Assembly: GCF_038443385.1 (NCBI RefSeq)
Contig: NZ_CP151726.1
Location: 1,674,001 to 1,738,000 of the forward strand
Reading direction: 5' to 3'
Origin: Stieleria varia
Lineage (GTDB): Bacteria; Planctomycetota; Planctomycetia; Pirellulales; Pirellulaceae
DNA length: 64,000 nt
Shown: piece by piece, positions 17,415 through 25,625 of the stretch
How the letters are laid out: each line of letters begins with the position of its first letter
Position numbering within the stretch: position 1 is the stretch's first letter
The notes under the pieces: generated by a model
What the model was told of the DNA's origin: nothing
The model's database searches: none
What the model saw: only the letters and a program-made list of their open reading frames with translations
Translations under genes and position numbers: made by a program

Positions 17415-17457
17415 CCATGGATTGGGCTAGGCGGTTACTTTACAGGTGTAGTCCGCA

Positions 17458-20082
17458 ATGAAACTTAGCACCGTCAAAACGCAGCTCGTCGCTTGTGGCT
17501 ATCGTCCTGATTGGTTGCGTCACGACTACCGATTCCGAGATGACCAAACGGTGAAGCCGTTGGTGGGGTTCGCTCAGTTGCCGTTTGATGCACGCAGTTC
17601 TTGCATCGCAGTGCTAGAGTCAGAGGGCGATCCAAGACGCGAAGTTGAGCAATGTCGTGCGACTGGGGCTCCGCTGGTTTTTGTCTGCACAGACAATTCG
17701 TTGCTCTGGTGGACTCAGGGAGTCGGCAAAGCGCAATTCAAAGAATCCATCAGCGAAGATCGAGTCGAAGAATTTTTCAAGGATCGAAAAGACGACTTCT
17801 CACCCAACGCGATCTACCGTGCGAAAACTTGGGGCAGATTCCGTAGCGAATTTCAACTGAGCTTCGTTGACGCCGGATTGATGCCGTTGGTCGAGGAGGA
17901 AGTTGGCACTTCACTGGAACGGCTGATTGAACGAAACGTGACGACAACAAAGTCGCGACTCGGGTGGGATGCAATCTCCGAACAGCAAGGCCACTGGCTG
18001 CTGAAGTCGGTCTTCTGGCTGGTGTCGGCAAAGATTCTGAGAGACAAAGAGGTACCAAATTTCGAGCAACTCGATTTATTGGATGTCGACGCCGTGTTTG
18101 CGGCGCTTGCCGGCCACTATGGGACACCCGCCATACCGATTAGCTCCAAGGCGAAGCATAATGCGATTGCTCTCGTTGCTCAGGACATTGCACGATTCAG
18201 CAACCTTGCGATGACAACGACGGAAGCGTTGGCATACGTCTATGAGAATACATTGATCTCCAAGGCAACTCGCGCCGAATTGGGGACGCACAGCACACCG
18301 GCGTACTTGGTCGACTACATCGTTGGTCATCTTTCCGATTGGATTCAGGAAATCCCAGAGGAAAACCGCAGCGTGTTCGAGCCTGCGTGCGGCCACGCGG
18401 CATTCTTGGTTTCGGCGATGCGATTGCTGACAGAATTGCTTCCCGAAAACAAAGCAACGCCCGGCAGGCGACGGCAGTACCTTCGCAAACGGATTCATGG
18501 ACTCGACAAAGACGCCTTTGCGTTGGAACTGGCTCGCTTGGCATTGACGCTGACCGATCTGCCGAACCCCGATGGTTGGGATTTGGAAGCGGAAGACATG
18601 TTCCTCACAGATGACATCGAGACTCAAGCGAAGTCCAGCACGATCGTCTTGGCGAATCCACCGTTCGAGAATTTTTCGGAGACCGAACTACAGCACTATG
18701 CGGCGAGAGGGGCGCCACCGACCGTTCACAACAAAGCTGTCGAGATGTTGCGGCGGACTTTGGCGAACATGCAACCGGGCAGCGTTTTTGGGTTTGTGAT
18801 GCCGCAGTCGATGCTTCACGGTCGCTTCGCTCGTGACGTGCGGAAGTCGATGCTGGAAGATTTCGAGTTGCGTGAAATTTCGCTTTTCGCCGATAACGTC
18901 TTTAGCTTTGCCGACGTTGAATCCGCCGTGCTCATTGGCCGACGAACAGCAAGGGCGAAAGCATCAAGCTCGAAGGTGCTTTTTCAGCGAGTCCGCGAAT
19001 GGGAAATGGATCGCTTTCGATCAGCCTACGAGTCGTCAAATCCAAAGCATGTGCCGCAGACACGGTTTGTGGAGGACAACGAATGGGATATGAGAGTCCC
19101 TGATTTGGAAGAAGTGTGGTCGCATCTGGCAGAGAATGTTGCAATCGCAAAGCTGGCAACAATGGGTAAGGGACTTGAGTACAAAGGGAAGTTTTTGGAG
19201 AAAGGGTCGGAGACAATTTCGATCGAGCCATTCGGCCAGTCGGTTCAAGGCTTTGCAAAATTCTCGCCGCCGGATGTTGCATTGCATTCGCTCCCGACGA
19301 TGTATTTCATGAGTCTCGATGAGCAAGTTATTCGCCGACCTCAAACAGGGACCACCACTTGCACCCCTCAGCTACTTGTAAACTACGCACCTGTATCTCG
19401 AGGTCCATGGCGACTCAAAGCACTTCTCGATGAGAAAGGCCATCCGGTTACAAGTCGTTTTATCACGGTGCGATCAGAGAAGCTGTCACTGCAAGCCGTA
19501 TGGGCAATTCTCAATTCGCCAATCGCGAACGCCTTTGCATTCTCCTACCTTGGTAAGCGCGACAACATCGTTGGCGTTATGCGAAAGATACCGATGCCAT
19601 CGACATCTGACTTTGCCGCGGTGCACGCGGCGGTCGATCGGTATTTTGACGCAGCACGAAGTGACGAATCGGCTAAAATCACGCAGCAACTTCTGGCGGA
19701 GGTCGATGCTGCTGTCCTGCGCCAATACAACCTGCCCATCGATCTCGAATACCAGCTTCTTTCACTCTTCGATGGTTGGGATCGACTGGGTGTGCCATTC
19801 AAGCAATCCGTCCTGCTTCCCAAATCGCTTGCTGGCAAAGTTCGCTTCAGCGACTTCGTGCGTTATGAAAAAGACTGGCGGAAAACGAATCGACGTCGTG
19901 GCCATTTGATCGACAAGAAGATCGACGAAACGATCACCAAAGACGAACGGATGGAACTGGAAGGACTTCAAGCGTACGCCGAGTATTACTTGGATCGCGA
20001 GACGCCGTTACCAATGGGCGAATTGGAAAAGGCCGAAAATCTTCTGTTGGCGAGTGCCGCGAATAAAGGTGACGAACGTTGA
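17458..20082 (+). CDS. N6-adenine-type DNA methyltransferase with degenerate nuclease-like N-terminus
   Basis: An 874-residue class I SAM-dependent DNA methyltransferase. Motif X-like 'GTHSTPAYLVDYIV' at residues 276-289 and motif I 'FEPACGHAAFL' at 307-317 bind SAM; the catalytic motif IV is 'ANPPFENF' with Asn400-Pro-Pro-Phe403. The C-terminal ~300 residues, with 'IPMPSTSDFAAVHAAVDRYF', are a target-recognition-like region as in type I and IIG enzymes. Residues ~35-90 ('CIAVLESEGDPRREVEQC', 'LVFVCTDNSLLWW') follow the pattern of the N-terminal nuclease domains of type IIG/HsdR proteins, but ExK is changed to ExE. The enzyme should modify adenine in a specific DNA site. Its stop overlaps the start of the HNH gene. 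Confidence 0.85.
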   Translation: MKLSTVKTQLVACGYRPDWLRHDYRFRDDQTVKPLVGFAQLPFDARSSCIAVLESEGDPRREVEQCRATGAPLVFVCTDNSLLWWTQGVGKAQFKESISEDRVEEFFKDRKDDFSPNAIYRAKTWGRFRSEFQLSFVDAGLMPLVEEEVGTSLERLIERNVTTTKSRLGWDAISEQQGHWLLKSVFWLVSAKILRDKEVPNFEQLDLLDVDAVFAALAGHYGTPAIPISSKAKHNAIALVAQDIARFSNLAMTTTEALAYVYENTLISKATRAELGTHSTPAYLVDYIVGHLSDWIQEIPEENRSVFEPACGHAAFLVSAMRLLTELLPENKATPGRRRQYLRKRIHGLDKDAFALELARLALTLTDLPNPDGWDLEAEDMFLTDDIETQAKSSTIVLANPPFENFSETELQHYAARGAPPTVHNKAVEMLRRTLANMQPGSVFGFVMPQSMLHGRFARDVRKSMLEDFELREISLFADNVFSFADVESAVLIGRRTARAKASSSKVLFQRVREWEMDRFRSAYESSNPKHVPQTRFVEDNEWDMRVPDLEEVWSHLAENVAIAKLATMGKGLEYKGKFLEKGSETISIEPFGQSVQGFAKFSPPDVALHSLPTMYFMSLDEQVIRRPQTGTTTCTPQLLVNYAPVSRGPWRLKALLDEKGHPVTSRFITVRSEKLSLQAVWAILNSPIANAFAFSYLGKRDNIVGVMRKIPMPSTSDFAAVHAAVDRYFDAARSDESAKITQQLLAEVDAAVLRQYNLPIDLEYQLLSLFDGWDRLGVPFKQSVLLPKSLAGKVRFSDFVRYEKDWRKTNRRRGHLIDKKIDETITKDERMELEGLQAYAEYYLDRETPLPMGELEKAENLLLASAANKGDER

Positions 20083-20687
20083 TTCAAGGCTTTGATTATC
20101 CCACGGAGCCACACGTAAGACGACATGGCCCCGCGGGCTACACCAACTACGAAAGCTACCGGCCATGGCTGCGCGATGAGTTTCTATTCCGCTGCGTCTA
20201 TTGCCTGAATCGTGAGAAATGGTGCTCCGACGCTATCGCTTTCAATATCGACCACTTTTTGCCTGTTTCGGTCTCGCCTGATCTGAGTTGCGAGTACACG
20301 AACTTGCTGTACGCATGTGCTCGTTGCAATCTAGCGAAATCGGACATTGTTGGCATTGCTGATCCTTGCCAAGTTGCGTACGGCGACTGTCTGGTGATTA
20401 GGAGAACGGGAGTGATCCAGCCGCTTAACAAGCACGGCATCAAAATTGCCGATTCACTGGCGTTGAACATGGAGTCCCGAGTTGATGCACGATATCGATG
20501 GATTCGGCTTCTCGAAGATTTGCGTGCCTCGATGCCTGATCACTACCGTGAGTACGTGGGGTTCCCAACACTTCTTGACGATCTGCGGCCACCTCGACTC
20601 CGTCCGCCATTCAACAGTATCCCCGATAGCGTGAACGATTGCTTTTTTGTGCAGCGGGAAGAAAATCGAATTGCTTCGACCTACTAA
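20079..20687 (+). CDS. HNH endonuclease partnered with the methyltransferase
   Basis: A 202-residue protein starting from TTG at 20079; this start overlaps the methyltransferase stop (TTGA), indicating translational coupling. The HNH/McrA-type fold is evident: 'RCVYCLNREKW' supplies the first zinc CxxC, 'FNIDHFLPVS' the catalytic His pair region, and 'NLLYACARCNLAKSD' the Asn, the second CxxC and the end of the motif. The C-terminal 100 residues are helical and unassigned ('RYRWIRLLEDLRASM'). HNH proteins nick or cut DNA in a metal-dependent way. Pairing with a specific adenine methyltransferase suggests that it is the restriction component of the cassette. I am sure of the fold; the restriction role is inference. 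Confidence 0.85.
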   Translation: MIQGFDYPTEPHVRRHGPAGYTNYESYRPWLRDEFLFRCVYCLNREKWCSDAIAFNIDHFLPVSVSPDLSCEYTNLLYACARCNLAKSDIVGIADPCQVAYGDCLVIRRTGVIQPLNKHGIKIADSLALNMESRVDARYRWIRLLEDLRASMPDHYREYVGFPTLLDDLRPPRLRPPFNSIPDSVNDCFFVQREENRIASTY

Positions 20688-20893
20688 TTGCCTTGATCCG
20701 AACAATCAAGAGTCAGGGATTCGTCCAAGTCACTCAGCGGGTCGCTTGGCAACAGTTTGCCCGAGCCGCGGGAAGTACACTGAAGAATGCCATAAAACTC
20801 GTCGGCCTGAAATTGCTCATGCACAAGGCATGATGCCTATCCATCGAAGCCCGACGTGTGCGTAATGCGGGAGTGTCCTCAGCGCGATAATGA

Positions 20894-21103
20894 GTGTTGG
20901 CGGAACTCGGCGAGTTTGCACCGGTGGCCGACTCCGTGGCGTTGATTCTGATCGGCATCACGACGGCGTCGTCTGGGGCGTCAGCATGTCCAATTGTGGC
21001 GTACCGTGTTTGGAGGAGAATAGACGTCGCTGGTCGTCTAGTCACGTCCTTTTTCACCGGGATGCAAGAATGGTCACGTCTGCACGCTTCTGCTGAGGAA
21101 TAG
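20894..21103 (+). CDS. Small hydrophobic protein ahead of gltS, possible fragment
   Basis: About 69 residues from GTG at 20894, directly after an in-frame TGA, so it cannot begin earlier. The middle is hydrophobic ('SVALILIGITTASSGASACP'), then 'IVAYRVWRRIDVAGRL' gives a positively charged end. It ends 3 bp before the gltS ATG, with GAGGAAT as ribosome binding site for gltS inside its last codons. This spacing suggests an operon with gltS. It may be a complete small membrane protein or the tail of a gene whose front was lost when the neighbouring cassette was inserted. No family recognised. The 200 bp between 20687 and this gene appear empty. Confidence 0.4.
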   Translation: MLAELGEFAPVADSVALILIGITTASSGASACPIVAYRVWRRIDVAGRLVTSFFTGMQEWSRLHASAEE

Positions 21104-21106
21104 TGA

Positions 21107-22327
21107 ATGAATGAGATTGTCGTCAAAGGTTCGGACATCATTATCCTGGCAATCTTGGTTCTCGCGGTTGGGAATGGGATCACGCAGAAGTTTTCGTTGC
21201 TTCGCAAGTTCAGCATTCCCATTGCCGTGACGGGAGGACTTCTGTGTGGCATCGCCGTTGCATTGATCGCAACCTTCGGCGGCCCGAAGATTGTGTTTGA
21301 CCTGATCATCCGCGATACGCTGTTGATGGTGTTCTTTACGACGATCGGAATATCAGCCAAGTTTTCGCGTCTGGCAGCCGGCGGCAAATCTTTGGGGCTG
21401 CTCGTCCTCTGTGCCGCCATCTTTCTTGTCGTTTAGGACGCAACGGGCGTGCTGCTTGCCAAGGCATTTGGCGTTCATCCGGGATACGGACTTTTTGCCG
21501 GGAGCGTTTCGCTGGCGGGCGGCCACGGAACAGCGATCGCCTGGGGGAACGACGCCGAGGCCGCAGGACTGCAGGATGCTGCGTTGGTCGGCATCGCGTT
21601 TGCCACTTTCGGTTTGATCGCCGGCGGAGTCGTTGGTGGACCTGTCGCGGAGATGTTGATCCGCCGACACAAGCTCTCCCCAACTGGCGAAGCGAACATC
21701 ACAACCAGCGATTCGTCCGAGCAAAAAGAAGAGTCAGGGTATTCACTGCACAGGGCACTGAGCCTGATGCTGGTGATTGCGATTTGTCTCTCCGTCGGCG
21801 AAGTCATTAATCGTTGGCTTTTTGCCAATGATATCAAGCTTCCCGGCTTTCTGACCGCCATGTTGATCGGGATTGCCATCACCAACTTGGCGGACAAGGC
21901 CAAGCGGTCGCTGCCTGCCGGCGATTACGATAAAGTCGGCGAAATCGCGCTGCAGTTGTTCCTGGCGATGAGCTTGATGAGCATGGATCTTTCCTCCCTG
22001 GCCGGTGCGTTGGGCACGATCTTTGTGGTGCTCTGTATTCAGATACTTGTCCTGACGCTTTTCGCGGTGTTCATCATTTTTCGCGTGATGGGTGGCGACT
22101 ATGATGCGGCCGTGATCGTGGGTGGATTCTGTGGGCTAGGAATGGGTGCTACTCCCGTTGCCATTGCCAACATGACTGCGATCACTGGCAAATACGGTCC
22201 TTCTTTCAAGGCATTCCTAATCGTGCCCCTCGTCGGCGCGTTCTTTATCGACCTGCTCAACGCCGTAGTGATCAAGTTCTTCATCGGGCTTCCGCTACTT
22301 CAGCAAGCACCGCTAACAGGGGCCTGA
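21107..22327 (+). pseudogene. gltS: Sodium/glutamate symporter gene gltS interrupted by an amber codon
   Basis: The frame encodes a GltS-type Na+/glutamate symporter of about 406 codons, the normal family length. The first part ('AVGNGITQKFSLLRKFSIP', 'DTLLMVFFTTIG') and the second ('GSVSLAGGHGTAIAWG', 'MLIGIAITNLADK', 'GLGMGATPVAIANM') contain the two inverted halves with their GGHGT and GMGATP-like reentrant motifs. Codon 110 is TAG (21434-21436), in phase between 'AIFLVV' and 'DATGVLLAKAFG'. Family members have a continuous sequence here, frequently with Gln at this point, so a single CAG to TAG change explains it. The remainder shows no further damage, so the mutation appears recent. A functional split protein is unlikely because the break falls within a membrane domain. 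Confidence 0.85.
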
Positions 22328-22610
22328 GTCGAGTGCCGCGTCTTGCGAAGCAATCTCGGTTTCGATGACTTGGATGTCACCGGTCAGGTGGAGCTGAGCG
22401 ATATACCGGTGGACTACTCCGAGAACGACCGCATAATGAACGTTGAACTACCGCGATTGAGTGCGGCCCTTGGGCGCCGTGATGTTCGCCACGATGGAGA
22501 TCTGCAACCCGATCAATCGAGAACGGCACTGAGAGATTTGATGCACACGGATACAATGAACCAATCAATGAATAATGACGAGGAGCATGCTGCCGGACCA
22601 CACGGCGAAT
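22328..22610. other. Gap between gltS and the IS66 element
   Basis: About 280 bp with no recognisable gene. A 94-codon frame on the plus strand runs through the end of the IS and lacks any motif. It is the left flank of the IS66 element. Confidence 0.4.
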
Positions 22611-22684
22611 GTAAGCGTCCACCGTAACCATTATTGACGGGCGAGTTAGGTTGGCGGGTTTCGTTCCACTTAATGGAGGAAACC

Positions 22685-23050
22685 ATGACTCGCTCTCCAG
22701 ATCCTGAACTGCGCCGATGGTGGCAGCAGTTACTTGATGCCTTTGACCCTGATCGGTCCACTGTCTCGCAGTTTTGTCGCGACAATCGGATCTCCATCAC
22801 TTCCTTCTACAAGTGGCGGAAGCGACTGCAGCAATCGAACCGACGACCCGGCAATGAGAACAAACGCTTGATTCCCGTGCGGATTGTCGATCACCAAGAA
22901 CTACTCAGCCAGTGCGCCGCACGCATTCACTTTTCCGATGACTCCCAGATGGAGATCATGGGCTCCCATGCCTTTCTTGTGCCCCAGATCGCTGCCGTGC
23001 TTGCCAACGCTCAATGCAGGCAAGCCCTGACAGATGAGGCAACATCATGA
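22685..23050 (+). CDS. tnpA: IS66 family accessory protein TnpA
   Basis: A 121-residue IS66 OrfA-type protein. The start at 22685 has a strong GGAGG (22673-22677) 7 bases upstream. The N-terminal helix-turn-helix reads 'STVSQFCRDNRISITSFYKW' followed by 'RKRLQQ', the normal DNA-binding unit of this family. The second half ('IPVRIVDHQELL', 'RIHFSDDSQMEI') is the small beta domain of TnpA. It helps the transposase in an undefined way. Stop and next start overlap by 4 bp (ATGA at 23047). Confidence 0.9.
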   Translation: MTRSPDPELRRWWQQLLDAFDPDRSTVSQFCRDNRISITSFYKWRKRLQQSNRRPGNENKRLIPVRIVDHQELLSQCAARIHFSDDSQMEIMGSHAFLVPQIAAVLANAQCRQALTDEATS

Positions 23051-23400
23051 TCGGCCTCCCGCAAGGCACCAAAGTCCTCTTTTTCACCGCGCCCACGGAC
23101 ATGAGGAAAAGCCACTGTGGGCTCTCAGGTCTCATCCGCAATGAACTCGGTGGCGATCCCGCTGACGGAACACTCTTCTTGTTCCTTAACCGCAGACGTG
23201 ATCGACTCAAAGCCCTTTATTGGGACCGAGACGGACTGGCTCTTTGGTACAAACGTTTGGAACAGGGAACCTACGAAAGGTTCCGAACCACCGAAGACTC
23301 CAAAGCCATTGAGATCGACGCAACCGACTTGGCGATGTTGCTCAGTGGAGTTTCGATTCAGTCAGCCAAGAGAAGAAAACGCTTCAGCCGGGCTGCTTGA
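23047..23400 (+). CDS. tnpB: IS66 family accessory protein TnpB
   Basis: A 117-residue protein of the IS66 Orf2 family (PF05717 type). The hallmark regions are clear: 'VLFFTAPTDMRKSHCGLSGL' at residues 10-29, 'LFLFLNRRRDRLKALYWD' and 'DGLALWYKRLEQGTYE'. The length is normal. It is required with TnpA and TnpC for transposition in studied members, but has no known catalytic activity. It overlaps tnpA by 4 bp; 120 bp separate it from the chosen start of tnpC. Confidence 0.95.
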   Translation: MIGLPQGTKVLFFTAPTDMRKSHCGLSGLIRNELGGDPADGTLFLFLNRRRDRLKALYWDRDGLALWYKRLEQGTYERFRTTEDSKAIEIDATDLAMLLSGVSIQSAKRRKRFSRAA

Positions 23401-23520
23401 TCAAAGTCGCATCAAGCCAACTGAACCACTCAAGAGCAAGCCGTAAAAAGCTTGCTCTTTTTTTGCCAAAATCTGAAAAGCGCTATTGCGCATCTGCGCT
23501 TTTTGCGTAACTTTTCAGAC

Positions 23521-25362
23521 ATGCCAAATGCAAATGAAATCCGACGAGAAAACCAACGACTCAAGCGAGAACTGTCTCGCCGAGAGGCGCTCCTTGCACA
23601 ACGTGAAAGCAAGTTCGAGCAGCAGCTCAGCACGCGAGAAAAAGAGCTCACCGAGCAATTTGATCAGCGGGTCCGCGAGCTCACCGAGCAGTTCCAGAAT
23701 CGCATGAACGAAGTCAATCGACTTCACGAAGAAGAGATCGAACAACTCAAGCTGGAACAGAAGCTTCTCATCGAACGTGTCTTTGCGCACAAGAGCGAGC
23801 GTTACATCGACAACCCCAATCAGTTGCTGTTGGAGTTGACCAGCGATGACAAGGAATTCAACTTGCAAGTGCAAGATGCCGTCGAAGGACTTCAAATTGC
23901 TGCGGACGAAGTCAACGACACGCCGCCCCGACCGCCCAGAAAGAAGATCAAAAAGCAGGGCGATGGCAAGTTCCCCGAGCACATGGTCAAGGACATCATT
24001 GACGTTGACTTGAGTGAAGAAGAAAAAGAGGGTCTCAAGCACATCGGCTACGATCCGGTTCACAAACTGCACATGAAACGGCCCGAGTTCTGGGTCGTGG
24101 AAACGCGGTACCACAAGTATGTGGATCCGAGCAAGGAAAAGCCGGGCGTTCAGAGCCCTCCACGAGAAGAAAAGCAGGGCTTTGTCAAAGGCGACCACTA
24201 CGACAGTAGCGTCGTCGCCGAAATCATCACCAATCGATTCGGCTACCATCAACCGTTCTACCGACTGCAAGATCTCTTTGGGGTCAGCGGCTGGGTTCCT
24301 TCGCGAAGCACGCTTTCCAATCTACAGTCTTCGGCGGCAAACCTGATCAAACCGTTTTTTGATTACTTGCTCGTGTGCGTGCTGCAAGACTCTGTGATCG
24401 GGACGGACGACACCGGGGTAAAACTGTTGCTTCCCAAGGTGGTCCCCGGCATCGACCCCAATGATCCTAAGAGCGGACGTGCCCACGAGGTGATCAGCGA
24501 AGCGATCCGCCAAGGCAAACGGCACGTCAATGCCAAGATGTGGGCGTACCGTGGTGTGACGGTTCCGATCAACTTGTTCGACTTCACGGTCAGCCGTCAC
24601 CGCGACGGCCCCGACCTGTTCTTTATCGATTCAGGTTTCAAGGGGACGTTACTTGGAGATTGTTACGGAGCAAACACAGGCATCGAAATGCGTTCGCGGG
24701 GTGAAGTGGTTCACGCGGCATGCAATGCGCATGCGCGTCGAGGGTTCAAGGAAGCACTGCGGACACACGAAGCGCACGGAAGATTCTTCCTGGGGTGTTA
24801 TCAAGAACTGTACGACATAGAAGACCGCGGCGCGGTAATGGATGCTGATGCGCGACTGGAGCTTCGGCAATCAGAATCATGCGCGGTGTGGAATCGGATG
24901 CGCGACTACATCGCAACGAAGACCCTGGATCTATTGCCCAAGGACAAGATGCAATCGGCGATCAACTACGTCACCAACCAGTGGGAAGCATTGACGCGTT
25001 ACATGAGCGATCCGCTGATCCCATTTGACAACAACGAGAGCGAGCAACTGATGCGTCAGGTGGCGTTGGGCCGTAAGAACTGGTTGTTCGTGGGCAGCGT
25101 CAAGAGCGGATGCGAGATGACTTGGTTGATGTCGCTGGTCAGCAGTGCGATTCGAAATCACTTGCACGTGTCGGTCTACGTGAAAGATGTGTTGGATTCC
25201 CTGCTTGCGGGCTCGACAGACTACGAGCGTCTTCGCCCGGACGTCTGGGGAGAGCAAAACCCGGAGCATCGTCGTGAATACCGCACAGCGGAGCGGGAGG
25301 CCAAAATGAAACGCAAACGCGAACAACGCGCCATCCGCCGCCTACTCAGGCAAAACACCTGA
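23521..25362 (+). CDS. tnpC: IS66 family transposase TnpC
   Basis: A 613-residue DDE transposase. The ATG at 23521 begins 'MPNANEIRRENQRLKREL', preferred over an in-frame TTG at 23452. Residues 1-90 form a long Glu/Arg-rich coiled coil (the leucine-zipper part of IS66 transposases). A 'HKSER' motif follows, then the IS66 zinc-finger position. The catalytic core shows 'IGTDDTGVKLL' (first Asp), 'LGDCYGAN' with 'AACNAHARRGF' (second Asp and the CHAH-like region), and 'PFDNNESEQLMRQVALGRKN' (Glu). No frameshift or stop is seen, so the element is probably active. Confidence 0.95.
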   Translation: MPNANEIRRENQRLKRELSRREALLAQRESKFEQQLSTREKELTEQFDQRVRELTEQFQNRMNEVNRLHEEEIEQLKLEQKLLIERVFAHKSERYIDNPNQLLLELTSDDKEFNLQVQDAVEGLQIAADEVNDTPPRPPRKKIKKQGDGKFPEHMVKDIIDVDLSEEEKEGLKHIGYDPVHKLHMKRPEFWVVETRYHKYVDPSKEKPGVQSPPREEKQGFVKGDHYDSSVVAEIITNRFGYHQPFYRLQDLFGVSGWVPSRSTLSNLQSSAANLIKPFFDYLLVCVLQDSVIGTDDTGVKLLLPKVVPGIDPNDPKSGRAHEVISEAIRQGKRHVNAKMWAYRGVTVPINLFDFTVSRHRDGPDLFFIDSGFKGTLLGDCYGANTGIEMRSRGEVVHAACNAHARRGFKEALRTHEAHGRFFLGCYQELYDIEDRGAVMDADARLELRQSESCAVWNRMRDYIATKTLDLLPKDKMQSAINYVTNQWEALTRYMSDPLIPFDNNESEQLMRQVALGRKNWLFVGSVKSGCEMTWLMSLVSSAIRNHLHVSVYVKDVLDSLLAGSTDYERLRPDVWGEQNPEHRREYRTAEREAKMKRKREQRAIRRLLRQNT

Positions 25363-25625
25363 CGCGAGATCCCAGCGACTTGTCAGATGGTTCGAGTGGA
25401 CGCTTACAGCCATATTCCGGACGTAGCGACACAGACTTCGCTAGAGTTCCCGACCCTCGTCGGTGCCTCCAAACCCGAGCAAGCCATGGAGAGTCGATTC
25501 GATGAAAGGCTGCTCGTCGACCGAGACTTGATGATCGATTGCACGATCGGGTCGTCGATCGACATCGCTCACGACAGTGGCTCAACAAGTTGGAGGGCTT
25601 TTCGCCTAATACTTGGACTGATTAT

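Larger units (their letters stand above)
22611..25407 (+). mobile_element. Complete IS66-family insertion sequence
   Basis: A 2.8-kb element bounded by imperfect inverted repeats. The left end begins GTAAGCGTCCAC at 22611; the right end, read on the minus strand from 25407, begins with the same 12 bases. Over 22 bp, 18-19 positions agree. The terminal GTAAGCG sequence is typical of IS66. It carries the three genes tnpA, tnpB and tnpC in the standard order, all intact. IS66 elements usually make an 8-bp target duplication. Here the flanks differ (CGGCGAAT on the left, AGCCATAT on the right), so no duplication is visible. Confidence 0.95.

Noticed and set aside
20734-21420. Long minus-strand frame opposite gltS and its upstream gene
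   Set aside because: It is the antisense of a strongly recognisable GltS sequence and has no motif of its own.
21107-21436. Two separate genes in place of one broken gltS, or a recoded stop
   Set aside because: Both parts are in the same frame and complete one GltS; TAG is not a selenocysteine codon and no pyrrolysine context is seen.
22343-22627. 94-codon frame between gltS and IS66
   Set aside because: It runs over the IS end and has no motif or ribosome binding site.
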